NCBI RefSeq assembly: GCF_001591645.1
Contig: NZ_BCVH01000012.1
Span: 1-64,000 of the forward strand
DNA: 64,000 nt
Direction of reading: 5' to 3'
Source: Robertmurraya korlensis NBRC 107688
Lineage (GTDB): Bacteria > Bacillota > Bacilli > Bacillales > Cytobacillaceae
Shown piece by piece: positions 54,583 to 62,528 of this stretch (within the stretch, counting starts at the first letter, position 1; each line of letters begins with the position of its first letter). The notes beneath the pieces were generated by a model. That model searched no databases. It had not been told where the DNA came from and worked only from the letters and a program-made list of their open reading frames with translations. Both the position numbers and the translations under genes were made by a program.

Positions 54583-56217
54583 CTAATAACGATCAGATTC
54601 ATGTCCCATATCATCAGCCTTCTTCATCGCTTCATCAGCAGCAGCTGTACTCATATGTTCCTTATTCTTCATCGCTTGATCGACACCTTCACGTACGCGG
54701 CGTCCATATTCCTCATCTGCCTTAGTGAAATACTCAATCATTTGGTCTTGAATTTCCTTCTTACATACCGATAGAGCACCAACCAAGTTCGATATCAACT
54801 CATCCTGCTCCAGCTTATCAAACGCGCGATACGTTTCTCCGGCTTGAGCAAAGTCATTTGTACGGTCTATCTTTTGACGGACAAGCTTTGCATCATAATG
54901 CGGTTCATGGTCAGCACCTGTTTTTTCCGCTTCCTTTAAACCGCCGAGCAACGATGGCTCGTAGTTCACGTGTGGATTTTGACCTGGTGCCATATCCACC
55001 GAATATTCCATTTGCCCGTCACGTTGGTTCGTCGCCACACGCTTCTTCGGAGAGTTGATTGGAACTTGTAAATAATTCGTTCCAACGCGGTAACGTTGTG
55101 TATCGGAATAGGAGAATGTACGCCCCTGTAACAGCTTATCGTCCGAGAAGTCTAATCCATCCACAAGAACCCCTGTACCGAACGCAGCCTGTTCGACCTC
55201 GGCAAAATAGTTCTCCGGATTTTTATTCAACACCAATTTCCCAACCTTTAAAAATGGGAACTGTTCAGGATCCCAAAGCTTCGTCGGATCTAGTGGATCA
55301 TAGTCTAGCTCAGGATGCTCATCGTCGCTCATGATTTGAACGCATAGCTCCCATTCCGGATAATCTCCACGTTCAATTGCTTCATACAGATCTTGAGTCG
55401 CATGGTTATAGTTGGTAGCTTGAATCTCATCTGCTTCTTTTTGAAGAAGATTTTTGATTCCTTGCTTTAATGGCTCAAAGTGGTACTTAATAAGGACACC
55501 TTGCCCTTCCTTATTTACCCATTTGTATGTATTTACCCCAGAACCTTGCATTTGACGGTAATTCGCTGGAATTCCCCATGGGGAAAATAGGAACGTTACC
55601 ATATGTGTCGCTTCCGGTGTCTGAGAAAGGAAGTCAAACATTCTTTCTGGGTCTGGCAAGTTAGTCACAGGATCTGGCTTGAACGAATGAACCATATCAG
55701 GGAATTTAATTGGATCACGGATAAAGAAAATCTTCAGGTTGTTACCGACTAAATCCCAGTTCCCATCCTCTGTGTAAAACTTAATCGCAAACCCACGTGG
55801 GTCACGTAATGTTTCCGGGGAGTGTCCACCGCCAACAACTGTAGAGAAACGAACAAATACAGGTGTAATTTTTCCAGCTTCTTGGAACAGCTTGGCACGT
55901 GTGTACTTCGCAATTTCTTCGTTCCCTACTTTCCCATACGCTTCAAAATATCCATGAGCACCCGCTCCGCGACCATGAACGACACGCTCTGGAATTCGTT
56001 CTCTATCAAAATGAGAGATTTTCTCTAAAAAGTGATAGTTCTCTAATGTAGTTGGTCCACGGTTTCCAACGGTTCTTACATTTTGGTTATCCGTGATTGG
56101 ATGGCCTTGTCGGTTCGTTAGAGTTTCACTAGACTCATTGCTTCCCAAACGACCATCCTGTGGTCCTCCGACCCCAGAAACGCCCGTTCCGTTTTCTATG
56201 TTTTCTTTGTTATCCAA
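54583..56217 (-). CDS. katX: Monofunctional haem catalase, KatX-like
   Basis: A catalase of 544 residues, longer than vegetative KatA (483). The catalytic His is in [15 protein letters not shown] near residue 80, the Asn in [12 protein letters not shown] near 153 and the proximal haem Tyr in [15 protein letters not shown] near 365. The C-terminal 80 residues are charged and helical. Length and [14 protein letters not shown] resemble KatX, the spore catalase of Bacillus subtilis. A TTG start is used, nine bases after GGAGGTGT. It is divergent from asnA. Assignment as KatX over other small-subunit catalases is by similarity of length and blocks. Confidence 0.8.
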   Translation of the reverse strand: MDNKENIENGTGVSGVGGPQDGRLGSNESSETLTNRQGHPITDNQNVRTVGNRGPTTLENYHFLEKISHFDRERIPERVVHGRGAGAHGYFEAYGKVGNEEIAKYTRAKLFQEAGKITPVFVRFSTVVGGGHSPETLRDPRGFAIKFYTEDGNWDLVGNNLKIFFIRDPIKFPDMVHSFKPDPVTNLPDPERMFDFLSQTPEATHMVTFLFSPWGIPANYRQMQGSGVNTYKWVNKEGQGVLIKYHFEPLKQGIKNLLQKEADEIQATNYNHATQDLYEAIERGDYPEWELCVQIMSDDEHPELDYDPLDPTKLWDPEQFPFLKVGKLVLNKNPENYFAEVEQAAFGTGVLVDGLDFSDDKLLQGRTFSYSDTQRYRVGTNYLQVPINSPKKRVATNQRDGQMEYSVDMAPGQNPHVNYEPSLLGGLKEAEKTGADHEPHYDAKLVRQKIDRTNDFAQAGETYRAFDKLEQDELISNLVGALSVCKKEIQDQMIEYFTKADEEYGRRVREGVDQAMKNKEHMSTAAADEAMKKADDMGHESDRY

Positions 56218-56441
56218 AATTAAAACACCTCCAATTGAACATTACTGTCATAGAATGTCCAATTTAAGGTGCTGTATACAAAGTTTACCATTACCACCGA
56301 AATATAATTCAATCCTAAAACGGACATTCACCACCCATCATCACATTCATACACTGTACGTGAAGTGAAGCCCTTCAGTCATTTAAAGCTAAAGAAAGAA
56401 GAAGAAGGCTTACAATTAAAAGAGGATGAGGATGATGAGTA

Positions 56442-57452
56442 GTGACGATTAGGAAAATCCCTAAAGGGTATCAATCAAAGCTCGATTTGATACAAACCGA
56501 ACAAGCGATAAAAAAAGTGAAGGACTATTTTGAGAGCAATTTGGCCGAAGAATTGAATCTCATTCGTGTATCCGCCCCGATTCTTGTAAAAGAAGGGAAC
56601 GGAATCAATGATAATTTGAATGGTGTGGAACGAATAGTTTCCTTTGACGCACTGGATGTAAAAAATACACAAATCCAAGTGGTACAATCATTAGCCAAAT
56701 GGAAAAGACTGGCCCTAGCGAAGTATGGGATTGGCTTAGGGAAGGGATTATATACCGATATGAATGCCATCCGTCGAGACGAAATACTAAGCAATCTTCA
56801 CTCCTTATATGTGGACCAATGGGACTGGGAAAAGGTCATTACAAAAGAACAACGGAACGTCCAAACCCTACAAGCGGAGGTTCGGAAAATTTATAATGTA
56901 CTTCGATCCACAGAAATCTACCTTAATGACTTTTTCCCAGAATTAAAACCATCCCTTCCATTGAACATTCATTTCGTCACTACACAGGAATTAGAAGATC
57001 AATACCCAGACCTAACACCGAAACAAAGAGAGGATATCGTTGCCAAGGAGTATGGTGCCGTCTTTATCTCACAAATTGGTGGAGCACTAAAGTCAGGCAA
57101 CAAGCACGACGGTCGTTCACCGGATTATGACGATTGGACATTGAATGGGGATATTGTTCTTTGGAATCCTACCCTTGAAATGGCATTTGAAGTATCGTCT
57201 ATGGGAATTCGAGTGGATGAGGAAACCTTGAAAAAGCAGTTAAAACTAGCGGGTGCTGAGGAACGTGCGCAGTTAGAATTCCACCAAGCCATTCTAAACG
57301 GAGAGGTGCCATACACAATCGGTGGAGGAATTGGACAATCAAGATTATGTATGTTTTACCTGCAAAAAGCACATATCGGTGAGGTCCAAGTGTCCATATG
57401 GAATGATGAAATTCTTCAATCATGCAGGGACGCCAATATCCAATTACTATAG
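56442..57452 (+). CDS. asnA: Aspartate-ammonia ligase (AsnA)
   Basis: AsnA, 336 residues, the ammonia-dependent asparagine synthetase with a class II aminoacyl-tRNA synthetase-like fold. Marks are the N-terminal PKGYQSKLDLIQTEQAIKKV, the ATP/Asp site LAKWKRLALAKYG near residue 85 and YTDMNAIRRDE near 103, DQWDWEKVI near 127 and the C-terminal IGGGIGQSRLCMFYL. The start is a GTG after GATGAGGATG. No T-box leader is visible in the 220 bases upstream. It is separate from the asparagine-synthetase-like RiPP gene at 62529. Confidence 0.94.
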   Translation: MTIRKIPKGYQSKLDLIQTEQAIKKVKDYFESNLAEELNLIRVSAPILVKEGNGINDNLNGVERIVSFDALDVKNTQIQVVQSLAKWKRLALAKYGIGLGKGLYTDMNAIRRDEILSNLHSLYVDQWDWEKVITKEQRNVQTLQAEVRKIYNVLRSTEIYLNDFFPELKPSLPLNIHFVTTQELEDQYPDLTPKQREDIVAKEYGAVFISQIGGALKSGNKHDGRSPDYDDWTLNGDIVLWNPTLEMAFEVSSMGIRVDEETLKKQLKLAGAEERAQLEFHQAILNGEVPYTIGGGIGQSRLCMFYLQKAHIGEVQVSIWNDEILQSCRDANIQLL

Positions 57453-57457
57453 ATGAT

Positions 57458-57493
57458 AAAGTCCCAATAAGCTTCCCCTTATTGGGACTTTAT
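57458..57493. terminator. Bidirectional terminator asnA/APC
   Basis: A 14-bp stem (AAAGTCCCAATAAG/CTTATTGGGACTTT) lies between convergent genes. Confidence 0.9.
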
Positions 57494-58861
57494 TTACGCT
57501 GTTTTTGCCTTTTTCCAGACCCGAGTCATGATAAACGTGACAAGAGCAATTAATGCGACCACAATCAAACTAATGAAAAAACCAAGTCGTATACTTTTTT
57601 CAAAAATGGTGCCTGTCACAGCAGCAGCTAGTAAAATCAATCCGATCATACATAAGGTTTTATCCCAAGCCTTTAACGTAAGGATTTTTAAAGCAGAGAG
57701 GATGATAAATCCCCAGTTATACATCTGTAAAATTCCAGCTGCTGTTGTGATATAAGCATAGATTTTCCCTGGTAAAAGCAAGGCTGCAACAACCGAAGCT
57801 GATATTCCTAGTGTAGCAAGACCCAACGAAGGCAGCGGGACTTCTTTGCCTAGGAAAAGCTTCTTTTCTTTTTCAAAAATAGCCGGTGCATCCTTATCTT
57901 TGGCTAATGTTTTTAACAGGTTTGTTACTGTAAATAGTGAAGCGGTCATCGTTGAAAACCCAGCAGTGATAATGGCTGCATTAAACACATGTGGGAAAAA
58001 TGGCAGCTTATAATGAGACAAGGCGGTGACAAACGGACTTTCTTTTTCATCAATTGCCTGATAAGAAACCATGGTAACAACAAGCCCCATTGATATCGCA
58101 TAGATAATAGTTAATACAATAAGCATGATTTGCCCTGCTTTGGGAGCATCCTCTTTATTTTCAAGTTGCATCGACAATAACCCAATCGCTTCAATTCCCC
58201 CAAATGCATAAAACGCATAAAGAAGGGACGACCAAAAAGCCAGTCCACCTTTTGGAAAAATATCATGAAGGGAATTAGGTATTCCTGGCTGGTGTGTATC
58301 TCCACCGTGCACCCATCCGACCAATGCAGCAATCGCAAGAACAATAAACATAAGAATTGCTGCAGTCTTCGTGACAGCTAACACATTTTCTACCTTATCG
58401 AATCCTTTTGTACCTAATAAAACAACAATAATAGAAAGAACTGCATAACCTGCAGCAAATATCCATAAAGGAACCTTTGGAAACCAAAATCTGGATAAAA
58501 TCGCTAGGGCCGTTAACTGACTTCCGATAATTAAAATCTTCGATATCCAGTAATTCCACCCGCAGCTAAATCCACCCCAGCGCCCGAATGCTTTTCCGGC
58601 GTAATAACAGAACGAGCCCTCCTGCGGATCTTCGGTTGTCATCATGGCTAAAAAATGATAAACCACATAGGTTCCAATGGCAGCTAATAAAAAGGAAATA
58701 ACTATTGCCGGTCCAGTAATTTTCACTCCAATTCCAGATCCGAGAAAATAGCCTGTTCCAATCGTACATCCAATCCCAATGAGGCTCAGCTGCCACCATT
58801 TTAAATCCCCTTTTGGTGCATTACCCTTTGCTTTTCCACTACCACAGCTTACATTTTTCAT
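57494..58861 (-). CDS. APC-family amino acid permease
   Basis: An amino acid/polyamine/organocation transporter of 455 residues with 12 helices. TM1 holds the unwound LIGIGCTIGTGYFLGSGIGV (residues 28-47), the APC signature. TM6 (SSLLYAFYAFGGIEAIGLLS) and the loop ENKEDAPKAG are also typical. It is closest to the AnsP/YvsH-type proton symporters, and the substrate is not deducible. The N-terminus is short and basic (CGSGKAKGNAPKGDLKWW). Adjacent asnA hints at asparagine or aspartate but is only context. Confidence 0.85.
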   Translation of the reverse strand: MKNVSCGSGKAKGNAPKGDLKWWQLSLIGIGCTIGTGYFLGSGIGVKITGPAIVISFLLAAIGTYVVYHFLAMMTTEDPQEGSFCYYAGKAFGRWGGFSCGWNYWISKILIIGSQLTALAILSRFWFPKVPLWIFAAGYAVLSIIVVLLGTKGFDKVENVLAVTKTAAILMFIVLAIAALVGWVHGGDTHQPGIPNSLHDIFPKGGLAFWSSLLYAFYAFGGIEAIGLLSMQLENKEDAPKAGQIMLIVLTIIYAISMGLVVTMVSYQAIDEKESPFVTALSHYKLPFFPHVFNAAIITAGFSTMTASLFTVTNLLKTLAKDKDAPAIFEKEKKLFLGKEVPLPSLGLATLGISASVVAALLLPGKIYAYITTAAGILQMYNWGFIILSALKILTLKAWDKTLCMIGLILLAAAVTGTIFEKSIRLGFFISLIVVALIALVTFIMTRVWKKAKTA

Positions 58862-58977
58862 GAAAAATCCTCCTTTAGAGCGTTCTTATTTTGTTACACA
58901 ATCGCTCCCTTCAAACATTGTTATTTTTGGATATGTTTCTGTGTTCAAACAAAAGCTAAAAACAGGAGGTGAGGGAA

Positions 58978-59193
58978 ATGGAGAGTCATGTAATTGGAGT
59001 TCATGAAATTATAGACTTGAGAGAACTAAATGCCTTTAAGGTGGCATGTTTAGCAGAGGCAAAAGCTCGACTCGACCGAGTAGAAAATCCGGATCTAAGA
59101 GAATTAGTGGAAGAAAACATTCGATTGGGAACATCCACGTTGACCCAAATGAGAGATATCCTGGCAAAGGCACAAACGAAAATGGATCAGTAG
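58978..59193 (+). CDS. CotF-like spore coat protein, first copy A
   Basis: A 71-residue helical protein resembling YraG/YraE and the N-terminal part of CotF-type coat proteins. The sequence starts MESHVIGVHEIIDLRELNAF, with later KVACLAEAKARLDRV and TLTQMRDILAK helices. A strong AGGAGGTG site precedes the ATG. It pairs with the next gene (10-base gap) and the pair is duplicated as 59491/59691. A coat function is inferred from the family. Confidence 0.75.
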   Translation: MESHVIGVHEIIDLRELNAFKVACLAEAKARLDRVENPDLRELVEENIRLGTSTLTQMRDILAKAQTKMDQ

Positions 59194-59203
59194 GAGGGAT
59201 CGT

Positions 59204-59476
59204 ATGGAGGTTAAACCTTTAAGCTTTTCAGACCATGTAATTGCAACAGATATGCTGTTTGAAACAACAGCATCAATAAAAGATCTTTCTGTAGCGATTA
59301 CAGAAGCTACATCTGATGAGGTACATACATTTTTGCGACAAGAGTTACGAAACGCCATCGCTTATCATGAAAGAATATACGGATTCCTTCAGGACAGAGG
59401 CATTTATGATGCGTATAATATTCCTGAACAACTGAAAAAGGACATTTCGTACGCAACAGAAGCGCTTGAACAATAA
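59204..59476 (+). CDS. CotF-like spore coat protein, first copy B
   Basis: A 90-residue protein of the CotF family (YraF/YraD type). Core motifs are LSFSDHVIATDMLFETTASI and LRQELRNAIAYHERIYGFL, then YDAYNIPEQLKKD. The ferritin-like helical character is typical. It follows the copy A gene by 10 bases and precedes the second pair by 14 bases. The family localises to the spore coat. Confidence 0.82.
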   Translation: MEVKPLSFSDHVIATDMLFETTASIKDLSVAITEATSDEVHTFLRQELRNAIAYHERIYGFLQDRGIYDAYNIPEQLKKDISYATEALEQ

Positions 59477-59490
59477 ATGGAGGTGAAGGC

Positions 59491-59679
59491 ATGATAGACA
59501 ATATAGGAGTTCACGAAAGTCTCGAGTTACACGAACTGTTAACCTTTAAAAGTTTATGTTTGACGAAATCAACAGTCATGCAAGCCTTAGTCACTGACCC
59601 AGCTTTAAAAGAATTAATGCAGGAGGATGTCACAGCGTCCTCCAGACATATTGAAGATTTAAAACGTCATCTCACGTAA
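59491..59679 (+). CDS. CotF-like spore coat protein, second copy A
   Basis: A 62-residue paralogue of the gene at 58978: GVHESLELHELLTFKSLCLTK aligns with GVHEIIDLRELNAFKVACLAE of that protein. It is shorter at the C-terminus. GGAGGTG precedes the ATG. It forms the second A-B pair with the gene at 59691, and the four genes look like one operon. Confidence 0.75.
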   Translation: MIDNIGVHESLELHELLTFKSLCLTKSTVMQALVTDPALKELMQEDVTASSRHIEDLKRHLT

Positions 59680-59690
59680 CGGAGGAAACG

Positions 59691-59990
59691 ATGAACTCAT
59701 TTATCGAAAAACTAACCGGTATGGCGCCATTAACAGATCAGGTCATTGCCACCGATTTATTAATGGCATCAAAAACGGCTGTGAGAAACTACTCACTTGC
59801 CATTACAGAAACCGCAACTCCGGAAATCAGGCAAACCTTAATTAACCATCTCGAGGATGCCATTGATACCCATCGGAAACTTTCTAAATATATGATGGAG
59901 AAAGGATATTATCATCCTCAGGATACACAAAAACAGCTTGAGGTGGACTTGAGAACGGCGGAGACGGCGCTGTCTCTATCGAACGACTAA
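59691..59990 (+). CDS. CotF-like spore coat protein, second copy B
   Basis: A 99-residue paralogue of the gene at 59204: PLTDQVIATDLLMASKTAVR aligns with SFSDHVIATDMLFETTASIK, and LINHLEDAIDTHRKLSKYMM with the corresponding helix. Gly-Tyr-Tyr-His replaces the tyrosine turn. The start follows GGAGG. It ends at a strong terminator that closes the four-gene unit. Confidence 0.82.
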   Translation: MNSFIEKLTGMAPLTDQVIATDLLMASKTAVRNYSLAITETATPEIRQTLINHLEDAIDTHRKLSKYMMEKGYYHPQDTQKQLEVDLRTAETALSLSND

Positions 59991-59994
59991 CGGG

Positions 59995-60025
59995 AAAGCT
60001 TGTGACAATTCGTCACAAGCTTTTT
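59995..60025 (+). terminator. Terminator after the coat operon
   Basis: The perfect stem AAAGCTTGTGAC/GTCACAAGCTTT is followed by a T-run. Confidence 0.92.
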
Positions 60026-60097
60026 AAAAGAAAAGAATATATTTCATCTTCCCTCTTTTGTATACTAGGTAAATAGTAATGAAATGAGGTTGTGAAA

Positions 60098-61303
60098 ATG
60101 AAATTGGAACATTCCTTTCTTACACCAGATATCCCTAGAGAAAAGAAATTATTATTAGAAGAATACCTATTTAAAGAAAACATGCAACGCTGTAAGCTGT
60201 TCGCTAGAATTGTCATCTTATTCGAAGTGATTTTACTTGGAATGAATATGGCGGAAACATACGATAAGAAACAAATTTTAGTTGATGGAAATACATATTT
60301 TTTTCTTTATCTTACTTTGGTCCTCATGGCTAGTACGATGCTTTTATTAATACGTTGGTTCGAGCAGCAGATCTCCCGGAATAAGTGGGCAAAACCTGTG
60401 TTATTAAGCCTTGTTAGTATGTTTTTAGTTTGGGGGGCAGTCGTAACGCTCGTGGACCAAAGAGAATACGGACATGTGATGGCGTTTGTTGTGAACTTTA
60501 TGTGTGTATCGATTTTGTTTCACGCCACAAATAAAATCATTCTGGCTATTTACACACCGGCCATTCTCGTTTTAGGAATTGGATTACCAATGGTTCAACC
60601 TTCGAGTACCGTTGTGATGGGACATTTTATCAATTTAACTGTCTTCCTATTTTTCTGTTGGCTTGCTTCTCGAATGCTATATCGAAGCTATGTGACCAAT
60701 TACATTAGTGAGCTACTATTAAAAGAATCCAACACCTCACTCGCCGAAAAAATAAAAGAAAACGAAAAGATGAACGTTAAGCTAAAAGAGCTTTCGATGT
60801 TAGACGAGCTCACAGGAATATCGAATCGAAGAGGATTTTATCAATATATTGAAAGTACACTGGTACGCTCACATCAGGAACGACCACTATCCATTCTCAT
60901 GATGGACATTGACGCCTTCAAACCATATAACGATCATTACGGACACTTGCAAGGTGATCAAGTTATTCAAGCTGTTGGTAAAGTGTTAACCAAGGTAGTC
61001 GATGCCCCTTCTAGCATAGCTGCTAGGTTTGGAGGAGAAGAGTTTATTGTGGCTGTTTTTGATATGGAAGAAAAGGCTGTTCGTGGGTTGGCTGAGGAGA
61101 TTCGGAATTCTGTGGAGGGGATGAGGTTGGAACATGGGTTTTCACCTGTGGCTCAGGTTGTCACCGTGAGTATTGGATACGTAACAGGTACAATAATGGA
61201 AGAAGAAGGGTTAAAACAGCTGATTGAACAGGCCGATCTTGCTCTTTACCGGGCGAAAGAAATGGGACGAAATCAAGTTGGTACCAATCAGGTCACAGTC
61301 TAA
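60098..61303 (+). CDS. Membrane diguanylate cyclase (GGDEF)
   Basis: A 401-residue protein with six N-terminal membrane helices (about 30-205), a short coiled linker (LAEKIKENEKMNVKLKELS) and a GGDEF domain (about 235-400). DELTGISNRRGFYQYI begins the domain, DIDAFKPYNDHYGHLQGDQV carries the metal Asp, and ARFGGEEF is the active GGEEF signature. The RxxD inhibitory site expected about five residues before GGEEF is absent (KVVD in that area). It should make c-di-GMP. The ATG at 60098 is eight bases after GAGGT. Confidence 0.9.
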   Translation: MKLEHSFLTPDIPREKKLLLEEYLFKENMQRCKLFARIVILFEVILLGMNMAETYDKKQILVDGNTYFFLYLTLVLMASTMLLLIRWFEQQISRNKWAKPVLLSLVSMFLVWGAVVTLVDQREYGHVMAFVVNFMCVSILFHATNKIILAIYTPAILVLGIGLPMVQPSSTVVMGHFINLTVFLFFCWLASRMLYRSYVTNYISELLLKESNTSLAEKIKENEKMNVKLKELSMLDELTGISNRRGFYQYIESTLVRSHQERPLSILMMDIDAFKPYNDHYGHLQGDQVIQAVGKVLTKVVDAPSSIAARFGGEEFIVAVFDMEEKAVRGLAEEIRNSVEGMRLEHGFSPVAQVVTVSIGYVTGTIMEEEGLKQLIEQADLALYRAKEMGRNQVGTNQVTV

Positions 61304-61307
61304 TGGA

Positions 61308-61338
61308 GAGATTGCTAGAATGGTAGCAATCTCTTTTT
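61308..61338 (+). terminator. Terminator after the GGDEF gene
   Basis: The stem AGAGATTGCTA/TAGCAATCTCT is followed by T5. Confidence 0.9.
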
Positions 61339-61436
61339 ATGATGTTAAAAACTGGACGAATCATTAGTGATTGGCGAAAATAAGATAAAGAAGAATAAAC
61401 AGTGAGATAATAAATACATAAAAAGAAAAAGAGCTG

Positions 61437-62303
61437 ATGGAATTGAGTATTATTTTAGCATTACTAGCAGCATTATTCGCGGCACTAACTGCTATCTTGG
61501 CCAAAATCGGAATTGAAAATGTAAATTCAAACCTCGCCACAGCCGTCCGAACAGTGGTGGTACTTGTTATGGCATTTGTCATGGTATTGGTCACCAAGCA
61601 GACGGATGCTTTGTTTGAAGTATCTGGAGAAGCGCTGTTTTACCTCGTACTTTCTGGGTTAACAACAGGATTATCGTGGCTTTGCTTTTTCAAAGCTATA
61701 CAAATCGGGGATGTCTCAAAGGTCGTTCCGATTGATAAAGCAAGCGTTGTGTTAACGATTATTCTTTCGTTTATCGTTCTTCAGGAGCCAGCGACTACCC
61801 TTGTTGTAGCCGGGGGAGTGATCATTTCTGTTGGAACCTTTGTGTTAATTGGCAGAAATAAAGAAAAGAAAAAAGTTCGAGTGGGTCAATCGTATATTTG
61901 GTTGGCGGTACTCTCTGCCATCTTTGCTTCGTTGACAAACATTTTAGCAAAGATCGGAATCGAAGACGTGGACTCAAATGTAGCGACCTTTATCCGAACC
62001 GTAGTGATTATCCTGTTTGCGTGGGGAATTGTCTTTTTTCAAAAGACAGGTAAGGAGTTAAAAACCATTTCGAAACGATCGTACATATTTTTGATTTTAT
62101 CTGGTGCCGCTACAGGACTTTCATGGCTCTGCTACTTTGCAGCACTTGCCTTTGGGAAGGTGAGTGTGGTTACGCCGATTGATAAGTTCAGTGTGGTAAT
62201 CACGATGGTACTAAGCTTTTTTATTTTAAAAGAAAAGCCTACGAAAAATACGATTGCAGGGGCAGTTTTAATTACCATTGGAACAGCGTTGTTGATTATT
62301 TAG
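61437..62303 (+). CDS. EamA/DMT-family transporter
   Basis: A drug/metabolite transporter of 288 residues with ten helices in two EamA halves. The internal duplication is obvious: LAKIGIENVNSNLATAVRT (N half) repeats as LAKIGIEDVDSNVATFIRT (C half), and GLSWLCFF as GLSWLCYF. Each half ends in a helix with VVPIDK or VTPIDK. The substrate is unknown. The ribosome site is weak. No regulator lies adjacent. Confidence 0.88.
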   Translation: MELSIILALLAALFAALTAILAKIGIENVNSNLATAVRTVVVLVMAFVMVLVTKQTDALFEVSGEALFYLVLSGLTTGLSWLCFFKAIQIGDVSKVVPIDKASVVLTIILSFIVLQEPATTLVVAGGVIISVGTFVLIGRNKEKKKVRVGQSYIWLAVLSAIFASLTNILAKIGIEDVDSNVATFIRTVVIILFAWGIVFFQKTGKELKTISKRSYIFLILSGAATGLSWLCYFAALAFGKVSVVTPIDKFSVVITMVLSFFILKEKPTKNTIAGAVLITIGTALLII

Positions 62304-62337
62304 ACATTCATTTGAGGATGTCTATTTATTTTTTGTA
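62302..62337 (+). terminator. Probable terminator after the EamA gene
   Basis: AGACAT/ATGTCT forms a short stem with a T-rich tail. It begins inside the EamA stop codon. Confidence 0.5.
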
Positions 62338-62354
62338 AATATAAAAAAAGTAGA

Positions 62355-62383
62355 TTGACTAAAGGAGTGGAAGGTGGTATTTT
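62355..62383 (+). promoter_or_regulatory. Promoter of the lasso-cyclase-like gene
   Basis: TTGACT (62355-62360), a 17-base spacer and TATTTT (62378-62383). It leaves a leader of about 140 bases before the ATG at 62529, containing both dyads. Confidence 0.55.
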
Positions 62384-62399
62384 TAGTTTAGTAATTTTA

Positions 62400-62415
62400 G
62401 TTCTTAATAAAGAAC
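62400..62415. promoter_or_regulatory. Dyad 1, GTTCT-N6-AGAAC
   Basis: GTTCTTAATAAAGAAC is a 16-base inverted repeat just downstream of the predicted transcription start. It matches dyad 2 in both arms and in length. Confidence 0.6.
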
Positions 62416-62467
62416 CAATCAGAACACATTAAAGAAAAAACTTGCAGGGAATTTTTTTGGATTATAC

Positions 62468-62483
62468 GTTCTCTACTAAGAAC
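62468..62483. promoter_or_regulatory. Dyad 2, GTTCT-N6-AGAAC
   Basis: GTTCTCTACTAAGAAC has the same arms and length as dyad 1, 68 bases on. It is a candidate binding site for a cluster regulator or, as RNA, a small hairpin. Confidence 0.6.
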
Positions 62484-62528
62484 GGTAAAATATATATAAA
62501 CACAGAATGTTTGGAATCAGGAGGAAAT

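Noticed and set aside
56233-56441. T-box leader for asnA
   Set aside because: No AGGGTGG-type T-box core, specifier stem or terminator is seen.
62400-62483. LexA/SOS boxes
   Set aside because: The Bacillus LexA box is CGAAC-N4-GTTCG; here the arms are in the opposite order with a 6-base spacer.
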